From Agromyces ramosus (lineage in GTDB: Bacteria; Actinomycetota; Actinomycetes; Actinomycetales; Microbacteriaceae), in assembly GCF_030817175.1 (NCBI RefSeq), contig NZ_JAUSYY010000001.1, positions 310,001 through 374,000 of the forward strand: 64,000 nt of DNA, given 5' to 3'. Positions 18,028-26,852 of the stretch are shown in pieces (positions within the stretch are counted from its first letter, which is position 1; each line of letters begins with the position of its first letter). The notes under the pieces are model-generated. The model searched no databases. It was not told where the DNA came from and saw nothing but the letters and a program-made list of their open reading frames with translations. The translations under genes and the position numbers were made by a program.

Positions 18028-18951
18028 GTGGAGGTCTGCATCTTCACCGAGCCGCAGCAGGGCGCGAGCTACGAGGAGCAACTCGCCCAGGCCGGCGCCG
18101 CCGAACGGCTCGGCTTCGACGGGTGGTTCCGCTCCGACCACTTCCTCGCGATGGGGGCGGGCGAGGGGCTGCCGGGGCCGACGGATGCCTGGACCACCCT
18201 CGCCGGGCTCGCCCGCGAGACCCGCCGCATCCGGCTCGGCACCCTCGTCTCCTCGGCGACGTTCCGTCACCCGAGCATCCTCGCGATCCAGGTCGCCCAG
18301 GTCGACGCGATGTCGGGCGGCCGCGTCGAGCTCGGCCTCGGCACAGGCTGGTTCGCCGAGGAGCACGCCGCCTACGGCATCCCGTTCCCAGAGAAGCGCT
18401 TCGGCCTGCTCGAGGAGCAGCTCGAGATCGTCACGGGGCTCTGGTCGACGCCGGTCGGCCGTCGATACGACTTCGCGGGCGAGCACTACACGCTCGAGGG
18501 CTCGCCCGCACTGCCGAAGCCGGCACAGCCTCGCGTGCCCATCATCGTGGGCGGCAACGGTCCCCGCCGCACCCCTGCCATCGCCGCGCGCTACGCGAGC
18601 GAGTTCAACATCGGCTTCCGTGGCGAAGATCGCATCGCCGAGACGTTCGAGGGCGTGCGTCGCGCCTGCGGGGAGATCGGCCGTGATGCGTCGACGCTCC
18701 GCACGACCGTCGCACTCCCGACGGTCGTGGCGACGAACGACGCCGACTACCTTCGACGCCTCAGCGCCATCGACGCCGACCCCGATACCTTCGCCGAGGT
18801 CAACGTGGCCGGTTCACCCGACGTCGCCACCGAGAAGCTCCTGCGGCTCCGCGATCTCGGCGCCGACCGTGTCTACCTGCAGCTCGTCGACCTGCGCGAC
18901 CTCGACCATCTCGAACTCATCGCCGCCGAGGTGCTGCCGCACGTGCGCTGA
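18028..18951 (+). CDS. LLM-class flavin/F420-dependent oxidoreductase
   Basis: 307 residues from a GTG at 18028 with GAGGGGAG upstream. The luciferase-like TIM-barrel signatures are visible: GFDGWFRSDHFL, IRLGTLVSSATFRHPSILAIQVAQVDAMSGGRVELGLGTGW cut across two strands of the barrel, and VPIIVGGNGPRRTP. Members use FMN or F420. The actinobacterial setting makes F420 likely, but the substrate is unknown. It lies 4 nt after hisN and is probably co-transcribed. Confidence 0.9.
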   Translation: MEVCIFTEPQQGASYEEQLAQAGAAERLGFDGWFRSDHFLAMGAGEGLPGPTDAWTTLAGLARETRRIRLGTLVSSATFRHPSILAIQVAQVDAMSGGRVELGLGTGWFAEEHAAYGIPFPEKRFGLLEEQLEIVTGLWSTPVGRRYDFAGEHYTLEGSPALPKPAQPRVPIIVGGNGPRRTPAIAARYASEFNIGFRGEDRIAETFEGVRRACGEIGRDASTLRTTVALPTVVATNDADYLRRLSAIDADPDTFAEVNVAGSPDVATEKLLRLRDLGADRVYLQLVDLRDLDHLELIAAEVLPHVR

Positions 18952-18991
18952 TGGGGAGCCCACCCCATCGCGCCGAGGGCGGAGGCCCCGA

Positions 18992-18997
18992 TAGGCT
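18992..18997 (+). promoter_or_regulatory. Putative -10 element for the lipoprotein pair
   Basis: TAGGCT, about 85 nt upstream of the GTG at 19084, in the 132-nt gap after the LLM gene. No convincing -35 was found. Confidence 0.35.
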
Positions 18998-19083
18998 GGC
19001 GCCGAAACTACCGGACATCACGGGGGCACCGGTCTATCTGCGGCCCCGTGCGCCGCCTTCCATCCGAATCGAGAGGCCCTGTC

Positions 19084-19611
19084 GTGTCCCCTGCTCCACG
19101 CCGCGTGCTCACCCGCGCGCTCATCGCCCTGACCGCCCTCGCGGTCGCCGTTCCGCTCACCGGCTGCGGCATCGTGCGCGACCTCCTGCCGGGTGGCGGG
19201 GCGCCCCAGCCCGAGCGTGACGAGACCAGCCAGGAGATCGTCGAGGAGGGCCAGGCCGACGTCTTCGCCCTGCGCGTCGGCGACTGCATGAACGAGGTCT
19301 CCGAAGAACTCGTCTCCGAGGTGCCGGTCGTGCCCTGCGACCAGCCGCACGATGAAGAGGTCTACTTCGACTTCACGCTCCAGGGCGATGAGTTCCCGGG
19401 GGAAGACGCCGTGCAGACCGAGGCCGACACCAGGTGCCAGGCCGAGTTCGACGCCTTCGTGGGCCTCGCCTACGACTCCTCGACGCTCGACTTCTACGCC
19501 TACCGCCCGTCGGAGGAGAGCTGGACCCAGCTCGACGACCGCGTCGTCTCCTGCGTGATCTACGACCCTGCCGGTCAGGTCACGGGCACCCTCGCTGGGG
19601 CGGCATACTGA
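19084..19611 (+). CDS. Septum-formation-family lipoprotein (copy 1)
   Basis: 175 residues from a GTG at 19084, with GAGAGG upstream. The signal peptide ends in the lipobox LTGC (Cys about residue 24). The mature part carries the septum-formation-type pattern: RVGDCMNEV, VPCDQPHDEEVYF, FVGLAYDSSTLDFYAYRPSEESW and a C-terminal VSCVIYDPAGQVTGTLAGAAY region with paired cysteines. The role of the family is poorly defined; a link to division is by name only. The next gene is a paralogue with the same plan. Confidence 0.8.
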   Translation: MSPAPRRVLTRALIALTALAVAVPLTGCGIVRDLLPGGGAPQPERDETSQEIVEEGQADVFALRVGDCMNEVSEELVSEVPVVPCDQPHDEEVYFDFTLQGDEFPGEDAVQTEADTRCQAEFDAFVGLAYDSSTLDFYAYRPSEESWTQLDDRVVSCVIYDPAGQVTGTLAGAAY

Positions 19612-19637
19612 GCTCGCCCCGCGCCGGTCGAGCGTCC

Positions 19638-20198
19638 ATGATGGGCCGGATGCCTCGCAACCGGCCCATCGCGGCACTCGCGCTCGCGATCGCCGCAGCG
19701 GCGCTCGCCGTGAGCGGCTGCAGCGGCGGGTCCGCGCAGCCGTCGACTCCCCCGACGCCACCGAGCGCATCCGCGAGCAACGCACCGACGGCACCCGCTC
19801 CCACCGGCGCCCGCCCCGAGCCGCAGCAGTCGTCGGGCGACACCGCGCCTTTCGTCCCGGCCGTCGGCGACTGCCTCGACGCATCGAAGGAGCACGGACT
19901 CTCGCCGTCGTCGGTCGTGCCGTGCGAGGAGCCGCACGACGACGAGGTCTACGCGCAGTTCGACCTCGACGGCGGCGGATTCCCCGGCGACGACGCCGTG
20001 GCGCGCGCTGCCCACGACGCGTGCGCGAGCCGGTTCGAGGCGTTCGTCGGCATCGCCCACGCGGACTCGGCACTCGAGTTCTACACGCTCCATCCGACGA
20101 CGGAGTCGTGGAGCACCTCGGGCGCTCGAACCGTTTCGTGCATCATCTGGAACCCCACCGACCACGTCACCGGATCGCTCGAGGGCGCTGCCTACTGA
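19638..20198 (+). CDS. Septum-formation-family lipoprotein (copy 2)
   Basis: 186 residues. Lipobox VSGC, then a Pro/Ser/Ala/Thr-rich tether of about 50 residues. The domain parallels the previous gene segment by segment (VGDCLDASKEHG, VPCEEPHDDEVYAQF, FVGIAHADSALEFYTLHPTTESW, TVSCIIWNP, TGSLEGAAY), so the two arose by tandem duplication. An in-frame ATG at 19650 is an alternative start. It begins 26 nt after copy 1 and is probably co-transcribed. Confidence 0.8.
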   Translation: MMGRMPRNRPIAALALAIAAAALAVSGCSGGSAQPSTPPTPPSASASNAPTAPAPTGARPEPQQSSGDTAPFVPAVGDCLDASKEHGLSPSSVVPCEEPHDDEVYAQFDLDGGGFPGDDAVARAAHDACASRFEAFVGIAHADSALEFYTLHPTTESWSTSGARTVSCIIWNPTDHVTGSLEGAAY

Positions 20199-20237
20199 TC
20201 GCGGGGGGCCCGCAGGCGGCGCCCGTCCGCCGGCGCG

Positions 20238-21290
20238 TCAGCCCGTCGTGCCGGGAAGCGCGCCGCCTTCGCGTGCCTCGGCCCAGAGGTCGACGCCGGC
20301 GTCACCGGCGAAGCCGTCGATCTCGGCGAGCTCGTCGGCGCTGAACTCGAGGCGGTCGAGGGCCGCGACGTTCTCCTCGAGCTGCGCGACGCGGCTGGCC
20401 CCGATCACGAGGCTCGACACGCGCTCGTCGCGCAGCGCCCACGCGAGCGCGAGCTGCGCGAGCGACTGTCCGCGACGCGTCGCGATCGCGTCGAGTCCCC
20501 GGATGCGCTCGAGCGTCTGCTCCGAGAGCATCGAACGGTCGAGCGAACCGTCGGTCGCCGCACGTGAGCCTTCCGGAATGCCCGCCAGGTACTTGCCGGT
20601 GAGGAGGCCCTGGGCGAGTGCGGTGAACCCGATGACGCCGAAGCCGAGGTCGGCCGCGGCGTCGAGGAGCCCCTCGGTCTCGATCCAGCGGTTCAGCATC
20701 GAGTACGACGGCTGGTGGATGAGCAGCGGCGTGCCGAGCTCGGCGAGCATGCCGGCGACCTCGCGGGTGGCTGCAGCGCTGTACGACGAGATGCCGACGT
20801 AGAGGGCCTTGCCCGAACGCACGGTCTGGTCGAGCGCCTGCGCGGTCTCCTCGAGTGGCGTCTCGGGGTCGGGCCGGTGCGAGTAGAAGATGTCGACGTA
20901 CTCGAGTCCGAGCCGCTCGAGCGACCGGTCGAGCGACGCGATGAGGTACTTGCGGCTGCCGCCTACGCCGTACGGGCCGGGCCACATGTCCCAGCCGGCC
21001 TTCGTCGAGACGATGAGCTCGTCGCGGTGGGATCCCAGATCGCTCGCGAGCAGGCGGCCGAAGTTCGACTCGGCGGCGCCGTAGGGCGGCCCGTAGTTGT
21101 TCGCGAGGTCGAAGTGCGTGATGCCGAGGTCGAAGGCGCGGCGCACGATCGCGCGCTGGTCGTCGAGTGGCCGATCGTCGCCGAAGTTCTGCCAGAGCCC
21201 GAGCGAGAGGGCGGGCAGCTTCAGTCCCGAGCGGCCGACGCGGCGGTACGGCATGCGGTCATAACGCTGTGGATCGGGAAGGGAAGTCAC
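20238..21290 (-). CDS. Aldo/keto reductase (YghZ-like)
   Basis: 350 residues from a GTG at 21290. The AKR fold is clear: GITHFDLANNYGPPYGAAES (catalytic Asp and Tyr), IVSTKAGWDMWPGPYG (Lys), IFYSHRPDP (His), and IIGASRVAQLEEN-type cofactor loop (SLVIGASRVAQLEENVAAL). The GWDMWPGPYGVGGSRKYL stretch is typical of the YghZ subgroup, which reduces L-glyceraldehyde-3-phosphate and methylglyoxal; this substrate is inferred. It stands alone on the minus strand, downstream of the tmRNA terminator. Confidence 0.9.
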   Translation of the reverse strand: MTSLPDPQRYDRMPYRRVGRSGLKLPALSLGLWQNFGDDRPLDDQRAIVRRAFDLGITHFDLANNYGPPYGAAESNFGRLLASDLGSHRDELIVSTKAGWDMWPGPYGVGGSRKYLIASLDRSLERLGLEYVDIFYSHRPDPETPLEETAQALDQTVRSGKALYVGISSYSAAATREVAGMLAELGTPLLIHQPSYSMLNRWIETEGLLDAAADLGFGVIGFTALAQGLLTGKYLAGIPEGSRAATDGSLDRSMLSEQTLERIRGLDAIATRRGQSLAQLALAWALRDERVSSLVIGASRVAQLEENVAALDRLEFSADELAEIDGFAGDAGVDLWAEAREGGALPGTTG

Positions 21291-21342
21291 CCGCCCATCC
21301 TGTTCCCGCAGCGCGGGAGTCGCAAACCCGCCGGAGACGACG

Positions 21343-21365
21343 AAAGCCGCCCGATGGGCGGCTTT
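21343..21365 (-). terminator. Terminator of tmRNA
   Basis: Stem AAAGCCGCCC / GGGCGGCTTT with a GAT loop, about 28 nt past the tmRNA 3' end and 53 nt before the aldo/keto reductase start. It is nearly symmetric, so it could act on both strands. Confidence 0.75.
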
Positions 21366-21392
21366 CGCTTCCACGTGTGCGACAACGGCCGA

Positions 21393-21762
21393 TGGTGGAG
21401 ATGGGGGGAATTGAACCCCCGTCCATCGCTGTGATTCCACGCCTTCTCCGGGCGCAGCCTGTGTGAGCGTTCTACTCGGCCCCGACCTTTGCCACAGGCG
21501 TCTAGGTCGACAGGCCCAGCCTGATGAAGTCCCGCGTGTCGCTCAGGCGACGACACGCAGCAAGTTCCCTAGATGACGCCAGCTACCGGGGCGGGAACAG
21601 ACCCGCGGGCTGACGGACTATCGAGCTCGCTTATGCAGCGAGGGCGAAGTCAGTGCGCTTTGAATTGGCACTTATGTTTTTCAGAGATCGTTAACGAGAT
21701 AACCCTGAATCCTCGGCCCGCTTCTCGTGGGTTCGCAGGCGATGTCGAAACCGATCATCCCC
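21393..21762 (-). ncRNA. ssrA: Transfer-messenger RNA (tmRNA)
   Basis: 370 nt. The tRNA-like ends pair (5' GGGGATG with 3' CATCTCC, then A-CCA, so CCA is encoded). The 5' part has the standard GATCGGTTTCGACA and the 3' part has a T arm GGGGGTTCAATTCCCCC. The tag frame at 21631-21669 encodes ANSKRTDFALAA and then TAA, ending in the usual ALAA degradation signal. It rescues stalled ribosomes with SmpB, whose gene lies 4.5 kb away. Confidence 0.98.
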
Positions 21763-21840
21763 ATGTCACGCCGTACTGACGAGTCAGTCTGGCGGGCCGT
21801 TGTCACACACTGTGGAGTTTTCAAGCCCGGGCGCCGATCG

Positions 21841-21869
21841 TTGAATCGGATTGTGCCCGGCCTTACAGT
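21841..21869 (+). promoter_or_regulatory. Canonical sigma70-type promoter of the SIMPL gene
   Basis: TTGAAT (21841-21846), 17-nt spacer, TACAGT (21864-21869). It is the best -35/-10 pair seen in the window. The SIMPL gene begins 55 nt downstream with its own AGGAGG site. Confidence 0.6.
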
Positions 21870-21924
21870 CTAGAACAGGCGCGGCCGCTCCGCCATTCCC
21901 GAGCGGATGACCCAGGAGGTCCAT

Positions 21925-22590
21925 GTGGCTACCGTCATCGCCGTTCGCGGCAACGCCGAACAGCGCATCGAGCCCGAGCTCGGCGCGGTGTCGCTCTCGG
22001 TCGGCGTTTCCGAGGCCGAGCGGAACGTCGCGATGAGCCGCACCACCGAGGCGCATGAGCGGCTGATTGCCGCGGTGCGCGAGCTCGAGGCATCCGGGGC
22101 GCTCGACTCCTGGTCGGCCGGACAGCTGCGAGTGTGGGCGCACCGGCCGTGGAACGCCGAGGGCAAGCAGCTCCCCATGGTGCACCAGACGAGCGCGGAG
22201 ATCGAGGTGGTCTTCACCGACCTCGCGAAGCTCGGCGAATGGGTGAGCCGGGTCTCGATCGGCAATGCGGTCGCCCTTGGAGGCATCGATTGGCGATTGA
22301 CGGATGCCACGCGCAAGCGCGTGCAGGAGCGCGCACAGCGCGACGCGGTCGCCGATGCGGTCGCGAAAGCCGCGATCTACGCGTCGGCCCTCGGCCTCGG
22401 CGCCCCGACCCCGGTCGAGCTGGCCGATACGGGCCTGCTCACGGCGCACCCCGTGCCGCAGGGCGGCGGTGAGCGGATGTTCGCGATGCGCGCGGTGGCC
22501 GACACGAGCGGGGGCGGCGCGGAGTTCACGCCGGCCAAGCTCGTGATCGAGGCATCCGTCGACGCGAGGTTCTCGGCCGACCCGGCGTGA
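21925..22590 (+). CDS. SIMPL domain (DUF541) protein
   Basis: 221 residues from the GTG at 21925, chosen because AGGAGG lies 5 nt upstream; the ATG at 21907 would put that site inside the gene. N-terminal VIAVRGNAEQRIEPELGAVSLSVGV is the SIMPL pattern, and the rest is an alternating strand-helix domain with no membrane helix or signal peptide. The family has been linked to signalling and stress, but no reaction is known. It converges on the phosphatase at 22600. Confidence 0.85.
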   Translation: MATVIAVRGNAEQRIEPELGAVSLSVGVSEAERNVAMSRTTEAHERLIAAVRELEASGALDSWSAGQLRVWAHRPWNAEGKQLPMVHQTSAEIEVVFTDLAKLGEWVSRVSIGNAVALGGIDWRLTDATRKRVQERAQRDAVADAVAKAAIYASALGLGAPTPVELADTGLLTAHPVPQGGGERMFAMRAVADTSGGGAEFTPAKLVIEASVDARFSADPA

Positions 22591-22599
22591 TGCTGCCGG

Positions 22600-23337
22600 T
22601 CAGGCCTCGTCGACGAGCAGCGTCTCGAGCGCGGCGAGCTCGCCGAGGCTGAGGCCGGCGGCGAGGAGGTACGAGCGGGTCGAGCCGTGCTCGCGCTCGA
22701 TGGTCTCGATCACCCCGTCGATGGCCTCGCGGGGACTGCCGCCCATGAGCGTGCGGAGCTCGGGGCTGTCGGGCACGCCGTAGCGGCCGACGAGGGTGAC
22801 CATCTCTTCGAGCCACTCGCCCGCGAGGTTCGACTCGGTGCGCACGTAGTCGTCGATGACCGCCTCGCGGTCGACGCCGACGGCCAGGAGCGCGAGCGCG
22901 ACGACCACGCCGGTGCGGTCTTTGCCCGCGGTGCAGTGCACGACGACGGCACGGTCGCCCGCGCTGGCGATCTCACGCAACGCGCTGACCACGATCGAGG
23001 CGTGCTGGGTGACGATGCGGTGGTAGAGCGCGTCGAGCGAGATGCCGCCCGCCCCCTGCGAGGCACCCGAGCCCTCGAAGACCGGGAGCCGCAGCACCTC
23101 GACGTCGAGGCCGTCGAGGTCGTCGGGCATCACCGCCGCCTCGTTCTCGTCGCGGAGGTCGATGACGATGCCGACCCCGAGCTCTCGCAGCTGGGCGCGA
23201 CCCGCCTCGCCCAGGCGATGCAGTCCGTCGGAGCGGAACAGCACGCCGTCGCGCACGGTGCCGGTGGCGGCCGGGAGCCCGCCCACATCGCGGAAGTTGT
23301 AGGTGCCGGGAACCGGGATTCGCGTCGAGGTCTCCAT
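22600..23337 (-). CDS. Tyrosine-protein phosphatase (PTP-like)
   Basis: 245 residues from the ATG at 23337. YNFRDVGGLP near the N-terminus and the P-loop VVHCTAGKDRTGVVVAL (catalytic Cys and Arg) identify the PtpB/DUF4147-like tyrosine phosphatase group; the lysine after Gly in the loop is typical of lipid/phosphotyrosine dual enzymes. It could act on phosphotyrosine or phosphoinositides. A TAGGCT element 7 nt upstream of the ATG points to a leaderless message, which argues for this start rather than the longer ORF. Confidence 0.88.
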   Translation of the reverse strand: METSTRIPVPGTYNFRDVGGLPAATGTVRDGVLFRSDGLHRLGEAGRAQLRELGVGIVIDLRDENEAAVMPDDLDGLDVEVLRLPVFEGSGASQGAGGISLDALYHRIVTQHASIVVSALREIASAGDRAVVVHCTAGKDRTGVVVALALLAVGVDREAVIDDYVRTESNLAGEWLEEMVTLVGRYGVPDSPELRTLMGGSPREAIDGVIETIEREHGSTRSYLLAAGLSLGELAALETLLVDEA

Positions 23338-23344
23338 CGCGATG

Positions 23345-23350
23345 AGCCTA
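23345..23350 (-). promoter_or_regulatory. -10 element of probable leaderless phosphatase transcript
   Basis: TAGGCT on the minus strand, 7 nt before the ATG at 23337. The divergent surface protein starts 50-110 nt away on the other side. Confidence 0.55.
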
Positions 23351-23399
23351 CCCCCGACGCCGGACACCCCGGATGGGATAGCTGAGGAGTGCTCGTGCA

Positions 23400-26273
23400 A
23401 TGGACGCCACCTCGGGTACGCTGTGGCTCACGAGGTCGGGGGACGTGGGGGCCGCAATGGCATGGGCGAACCGGGGCGCGCGCGTCGAAGCCGGCCCGAG
23501 CGAACTCGGGAGGCATGCCGGTTCCCGGAGTCCGCGTCGCGGCTCCCGCATTCCTTCGCGTCTGCTCTCGCTGGGGGCCGCGCTCCTCCTCGTCGTCGTG
23601 AGCGTTCCGGCCGGCGCATCGTCACCGGCCGCAGCCGCGGATCCGGTGGGGTGCAGTTACGGCACGCCCGGCCCGTCGGCGAATTCGATCTGCTGGCTCG
23701 ACCTGACCGCGTTCAACCAGGCGGTGGCGGGTTCGTCGGCCGGGCAGAACATGGCCATCTCACTTCGCGGGGGGTACACGGCCACCTTCAACTTCCACGT
23801 CACCGGTGCCACGTACACCACGTCGGCGTTGCCGCGCGGGAGCGGATACCTGGGCCGGGGATCTCCTGACGCCGCCAACGGGTACCCGGTGCCGTCGTAT
23901 CTCGGCACGACCGGGAGGCCGGCGATCGGTCGGAGCATGCTCGGCAGTTCGGTCGCCGAGGTTCGCAACTTCCAGATCCTCGATTCGGCCGGCCTGCCCG
24001 TCTCGGGCTACGCGTTGGTCTCGGCTGACGCCGAGTCGACGGCCAACCAGGAGACCCTGACGTTCACGTCCAACACGTCCATCTCGAAGATCACCGGGTT
24101 CGGGCAGGGATGCAACGCGCAGATCAGCGGCTTGGGAACGACGACCGTGCAATGCCGAGGACTCACCAACTCGTACCCGGGCGCGTATGGAACGGCGCTG
24201 TTCCGCTCGGTGAACTCGACGTTCATGAGTGCTCGCATGGCCGACAACACCAACATCGGGGTGCAGGCGGTCGCGTTCGGAGTCCAGCTCGCGGCGATCA
24301 GGTTGAACAAGACCGTCGCCAGTCGCTTCAACCCGTCGGATTCGTTCGAGACCAGCGTGACCTCCCCGCAGGGCACGACGCTCGGAAACGCGACGACGGG
24401 GGCCGCCGGCACCACGTCGTCGACGGGCGTGGCCGAAGTGATCCCGCCCGGCGCCGGGCAGTCGTACACGCTCTCGGAGGCGATGAGCCCAGGTTCCGCG
24501 AGCCCCCTCGCGGCCTACCTCACCTCGTGGAGCTGCAGCAACTCCAGGCCCGGTGCGTCGACGGTCCTGCCTTCCGGGTCCGGTACGCAGAAGGCCATCG
24601 TCCCGCAGGTCGGCGACGACATCGTCTGCACCATCACGAACACGGCGCAGGCGCCGGCGATCGGCGCGGTGAAGTCGGCGTCCCCGTCGGATGCGGCCAG
24701 CTTCACGGTCGGCAGGCTGATCACCTACACGTTCGTCGCCACCAACAGCGGGAACGTCACCCTGACCGACCCGACCATCAGGGAAGGCACCTTCACCGGC
24801 TCCGGCACGCTGTCACCGATCGCGTGCCCGCCGACCCCGTCGCTGGCCCCGGGCGGGCAGCTCACCTGCACCGCCACCTACACGATCACCCAAGCCGACG
24901 TCGACCAGGGCGAGATCGTCAACGACGTGACCGCAACCGGCACACCGCCCGCCGGACCCGACGTGGTATCGCCACTGGCGACCGTCACCATCCCCGGAGA
25001 CCAGTCACCGGCGATCACGCTCGTGAAGTCCGCCGCTCCGACGCAGGTCACCGCAGCCGGTCAGACCGTCGCCTATTCGTTCGTGGTGACCAACACCGGC
25101 AACGTGACCGTGCATGCCGCGTCGGTGACGGAGACCGCCTTCAGCGGGGCCCGTGCGGCACCGGTGATCTCGTGCCCGCTCGCCGCGGCATCCCTCGTGC
25201 CCGGCGCATTCGTGACCTGCACCGCGCCCTACACCGTCGCGCAGGCGGATGTCGATGCCGGCCAGATCACCAACACCGCGACCGCGACGGCGAGTGCGCC
25301 GGATGGCTCACCGGTGAACGCGGCTCCCGCCGACGCGATCGTGACGGCCGCGGCAGCACCGGCGATCGCGCTGGTGAAGACCGCCGCTCCGACGCAGGTC
25401 ACCGCAGCCGGTCAGACGGTCACCTACTCGTTCCTCGTGACCAACGCCGGCAACGTCACCCTGCACGCCGCATCGGTGACCGAGACGGCCTTCAGCGGGA
25501 CCGGTCCCGCACCGGTGATCTCGTGCCCGTCCGCCGCGGCATCGCTCGCGCCCACCGCGTCCGTGATCTGCACCGCGCCGTACACCGTCACGCAGGCGGA
25601 TGTCGATGCCGGCCAGATCACCAACACCGCGACCACGACCGCCAGTGCGCCGGATGATTCAACCGTGAGCTCGGCCCCGGCCGACGCCGTCGTGACGGCA
25701 CCGGCCGCAGCGGCGATCGGCGTGGTGAAGTCTGCGTCCCCGTCGGATGCGGCCAGCTTCACGGTCGGCAGGCTGATCACCTACACGTTCGTCGCCACCA
25801 ACACCGGGAACGTCACCCTGACCGACCCGACCATCAGGGAAGGCACCTTCACCGGCTCCGGCACGCTGTCACCGATCGCGTGCCCGCCGACCCCGTCGCT
25901 GGCCCCGGGCGGGCAGCTCACCTGCACCGCCACCTACACGATCACCCAAGCCGACGTCGACCAGGGCGAGATCGTCAACGACGTGACCGCAACCGGCACA
26001 CCGCCCGCCGGACCCGACGTGGTATCGCCACTGGCGACCGTCACCATCGCGGGAGACCCGCCACCGGTGGACACCCCGTCGCCGTCGCCGTCGCCCTCGC
26101 CCTCGGCCGCCGCGATGGCGACGACCGGACTGACCATCCACACACAGCTTCTGCTCTTCGTGACGCTCACCGGTCTCGGGATCATCGCCATCGTGGTCAG
26201 CCGGCGTCGGCGGTCGACGAGCCAGAGGCGACCTGATCGGGCCGAGCCGGAGCAGTCGAAGCGGTACTCCTAG
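23400..26273 (+). CDS. Repeat-containing secreted surface protein with sortase-like tail
   Basis: 957 residues. A signal peptide core ([19 protein letters not shown], about residues 55-73) follows a long basic N-region. Residues 80-420 form a unique N-terminal region that resembles adhesin-type beta domains. Four DUF11/DUF7507-like beta-sandwich repeats of about 117 residues follow: A1 424-541, B1 542-658, B2 659-775, A2 776-890, each starting VK(S/T)A and containing TYTFVATN or a variant. A Pro-Ser spacer leads to MATTG (906-910), a membrane helix and an Arg-rich end, as in LAxTG-type sortase substrates. A1 and A2 are nearly identical in DNA. The ATG at 23457 (GGGGG upstream) is an alternative, perhaps better, start. 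Probably displayed on the cell wall; binding target unknown. Confidence 0.85.
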   Translation: MDATSGTLWLTRSGDVGAAMAWANRGARVEAGPSELGRHAGSRSPRRGSRIPSRLLSLGAALLLVVVSVPAGASSPAAAADPVGCSYGTPGPSANSICWLDLTAFNQAVAGSSAGQNMAISLRGGYTATFNFHVTGATYTTSALPRGSGYLGRGSPDAANGYPVPSYLGTTGRPAIGRSMLGSSVAEVRNFQILDSAGLPVSGYALVSADAESTANQETLTFTSNTSISKITGFGQGCNAQISGLGTTTVQCRGLTNSYPGAYGTALFRSVNSTFMSARMADNTNIGVQAVAFGVQLAAIRLNKTVASRFNPSDSFETSVTSPQGTTLGNATTGAAGTTSSTGVAEVIPPGAGQSYTLSEAMSPGSASPLAAYLTSWSCSNSRPGASTVLPSGSGTQKAIVPQVGDDIVCTITNTAQAPAIGAVKSASPSDAASFTVGRLITYTFVATNSGNVTLTDPTIREGTFTGSGTLSPIACPPTPSLAPGGQLTCTATYTITQADVDQGEIVNDVTATGTPPAGPDVVSPLATVTIPGDQSPAITLVKSAAPTQVTAAGQTVAYSFVVTNTGNVTVHAASVTETAFSGARAAPVISCPLAAASLVPGAFVTCTAPYTVAQADVDAGQITNTATATASAPDGSPVNAAPADAIVTAAAAPAIALVKTAAPTQVTAAGQTVTYSFLVTNAGNVTLHAASVTETAFSGTGPAPVISCPSAAASLAPTASVICTAPYTVTQADVDAGQITNTATTTASAPDDSTVSSAPADAVVTAPAAAAIGVVKSASPSDAASFTVGRLITYTFVATNTGNVTLTDPTIREGTFTGSGTLSPIACPPTPSLAPGGQLTCTATYTITQADVDQGEIVNDVTATGTPPAGPDVVSPLATVTIAGDPPPVDTPSPSPSPSPSAAAMATTGLTIHTQLLLFVTLTGLGIIAIVVSRRRRSTSQRRPDRAEPEQSKRYS
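24669..26070 (+). repeat. Four ~350-bp coding repeats in A-B-B-A order
   Basis: Units begin at 24669 (A1), 25023 (B1), 25374 (B2) and 25725 (A2), with spacings of 354, 351 and 351 bp. The A units match over 24669-24992 and 25725-26048 with only two mismatches in 324 bp, at third-base position (TCG/TCT) and at AGC/ACC. B1 and B2 resemble each other strongly but carry many more differences. Such long identity inside one gene is unlikely to be maintained by protein selection alone. Confidence 0.95.
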
Positions 26274-26746
26274 TCGCCGAGGTTGCGGCGACTCGCCATG
26301 GCGCGGTCGGCCTCGCGCTTGTCTTGACGCTCGCGCAGGGCCTGGCGCTTGTCGTACTCGCGCTTGCCCTTCGCGACCGCGATCTCGACCTTCGCCCGGC
26401 CGTCGGTGAAGTAGATGCGCAGCGGAACGAGGGTGTAGCCGCCCTCTTTCGTCTTGTGGCTGATCTTCACGATCTCCTGCTTGTGCAGCAGGAGCTTGCG
26501 CTTGCGACGGGGCGAGTGGTTGTTCCAGGTGCCCTCGGTGTACTCGGGGATGTGCACGGCGTCGAGCCACATCTCGCCGCCGTCGATGAACGCGTAGCCG
26601 TCGACGAGCGACGCACGACCCTCGCGCAGCGACTTCACCTCGGTGCCCGTGAGCACCATGCCGGCCTCATAGGTGTCTTCGACGGTGTAGTCGTGGCGTG
26701 CCTTGCGGTTGGTCGCCACGACCTTCTGACCGCGTTCCCTGGGCAC
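26270..26746 (-). CDS. smpB: SsrA-binding protein SmpB
   Basis: 158 residues from a GTG at 26746, with GAGGAG upstream. Family signatures run the full length: [33 protein letters not shown], then [28 protein letters not shown] and a basic C-terminal tail [24 protein letters not shown]. SmpB delivers tmRNA to stalled ribosomes. Its stop overlaps the stop of the convergent surface-protein gene by 2 nt. ftsX, ftsE and prfB lie upstream on the same strand. Confidence 0.97.
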   Translation of the reverse strand: MPRERGQKVVATNRKARHDYTVEDTYEAGMVLTGTEVKSLREGRASLVDGYAFIDGGEMWLDAVHIPEYTEGTWNNHSPRRKRKLLLHKQEIVKISHKTKEGGYTLVPLRIYFTDGRAKVEIAVAKGKREYDKRQALRERQDKREADRAMASRRNLGD

Positions 26747-26852
26747 GACGAGCTCCTCGTTTCGATTGGATGCTGCGACAGTGGCCGCGGCAGCCGTTCA
26801 GTCTAACGGATGCCGCGGCATCCGCTCGCCGTACTCCGACGTCGAGGAGTGC

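Noticed and set aside
24669..26070. CRISPR-like repeat array
   Set aside because: Repeats are about 350 bp, in frame and encode beta-sandwich domains; no short repeats with spacers.
26808..26825. Perfect 18-bp palindrome CGGATGCCGCGGCATCCG as terminator or operator for smpB
   Set aside because: No T-run on either strand and no loop; it is two GGATGCC motifs back to back, the general motif enriched in this genome.
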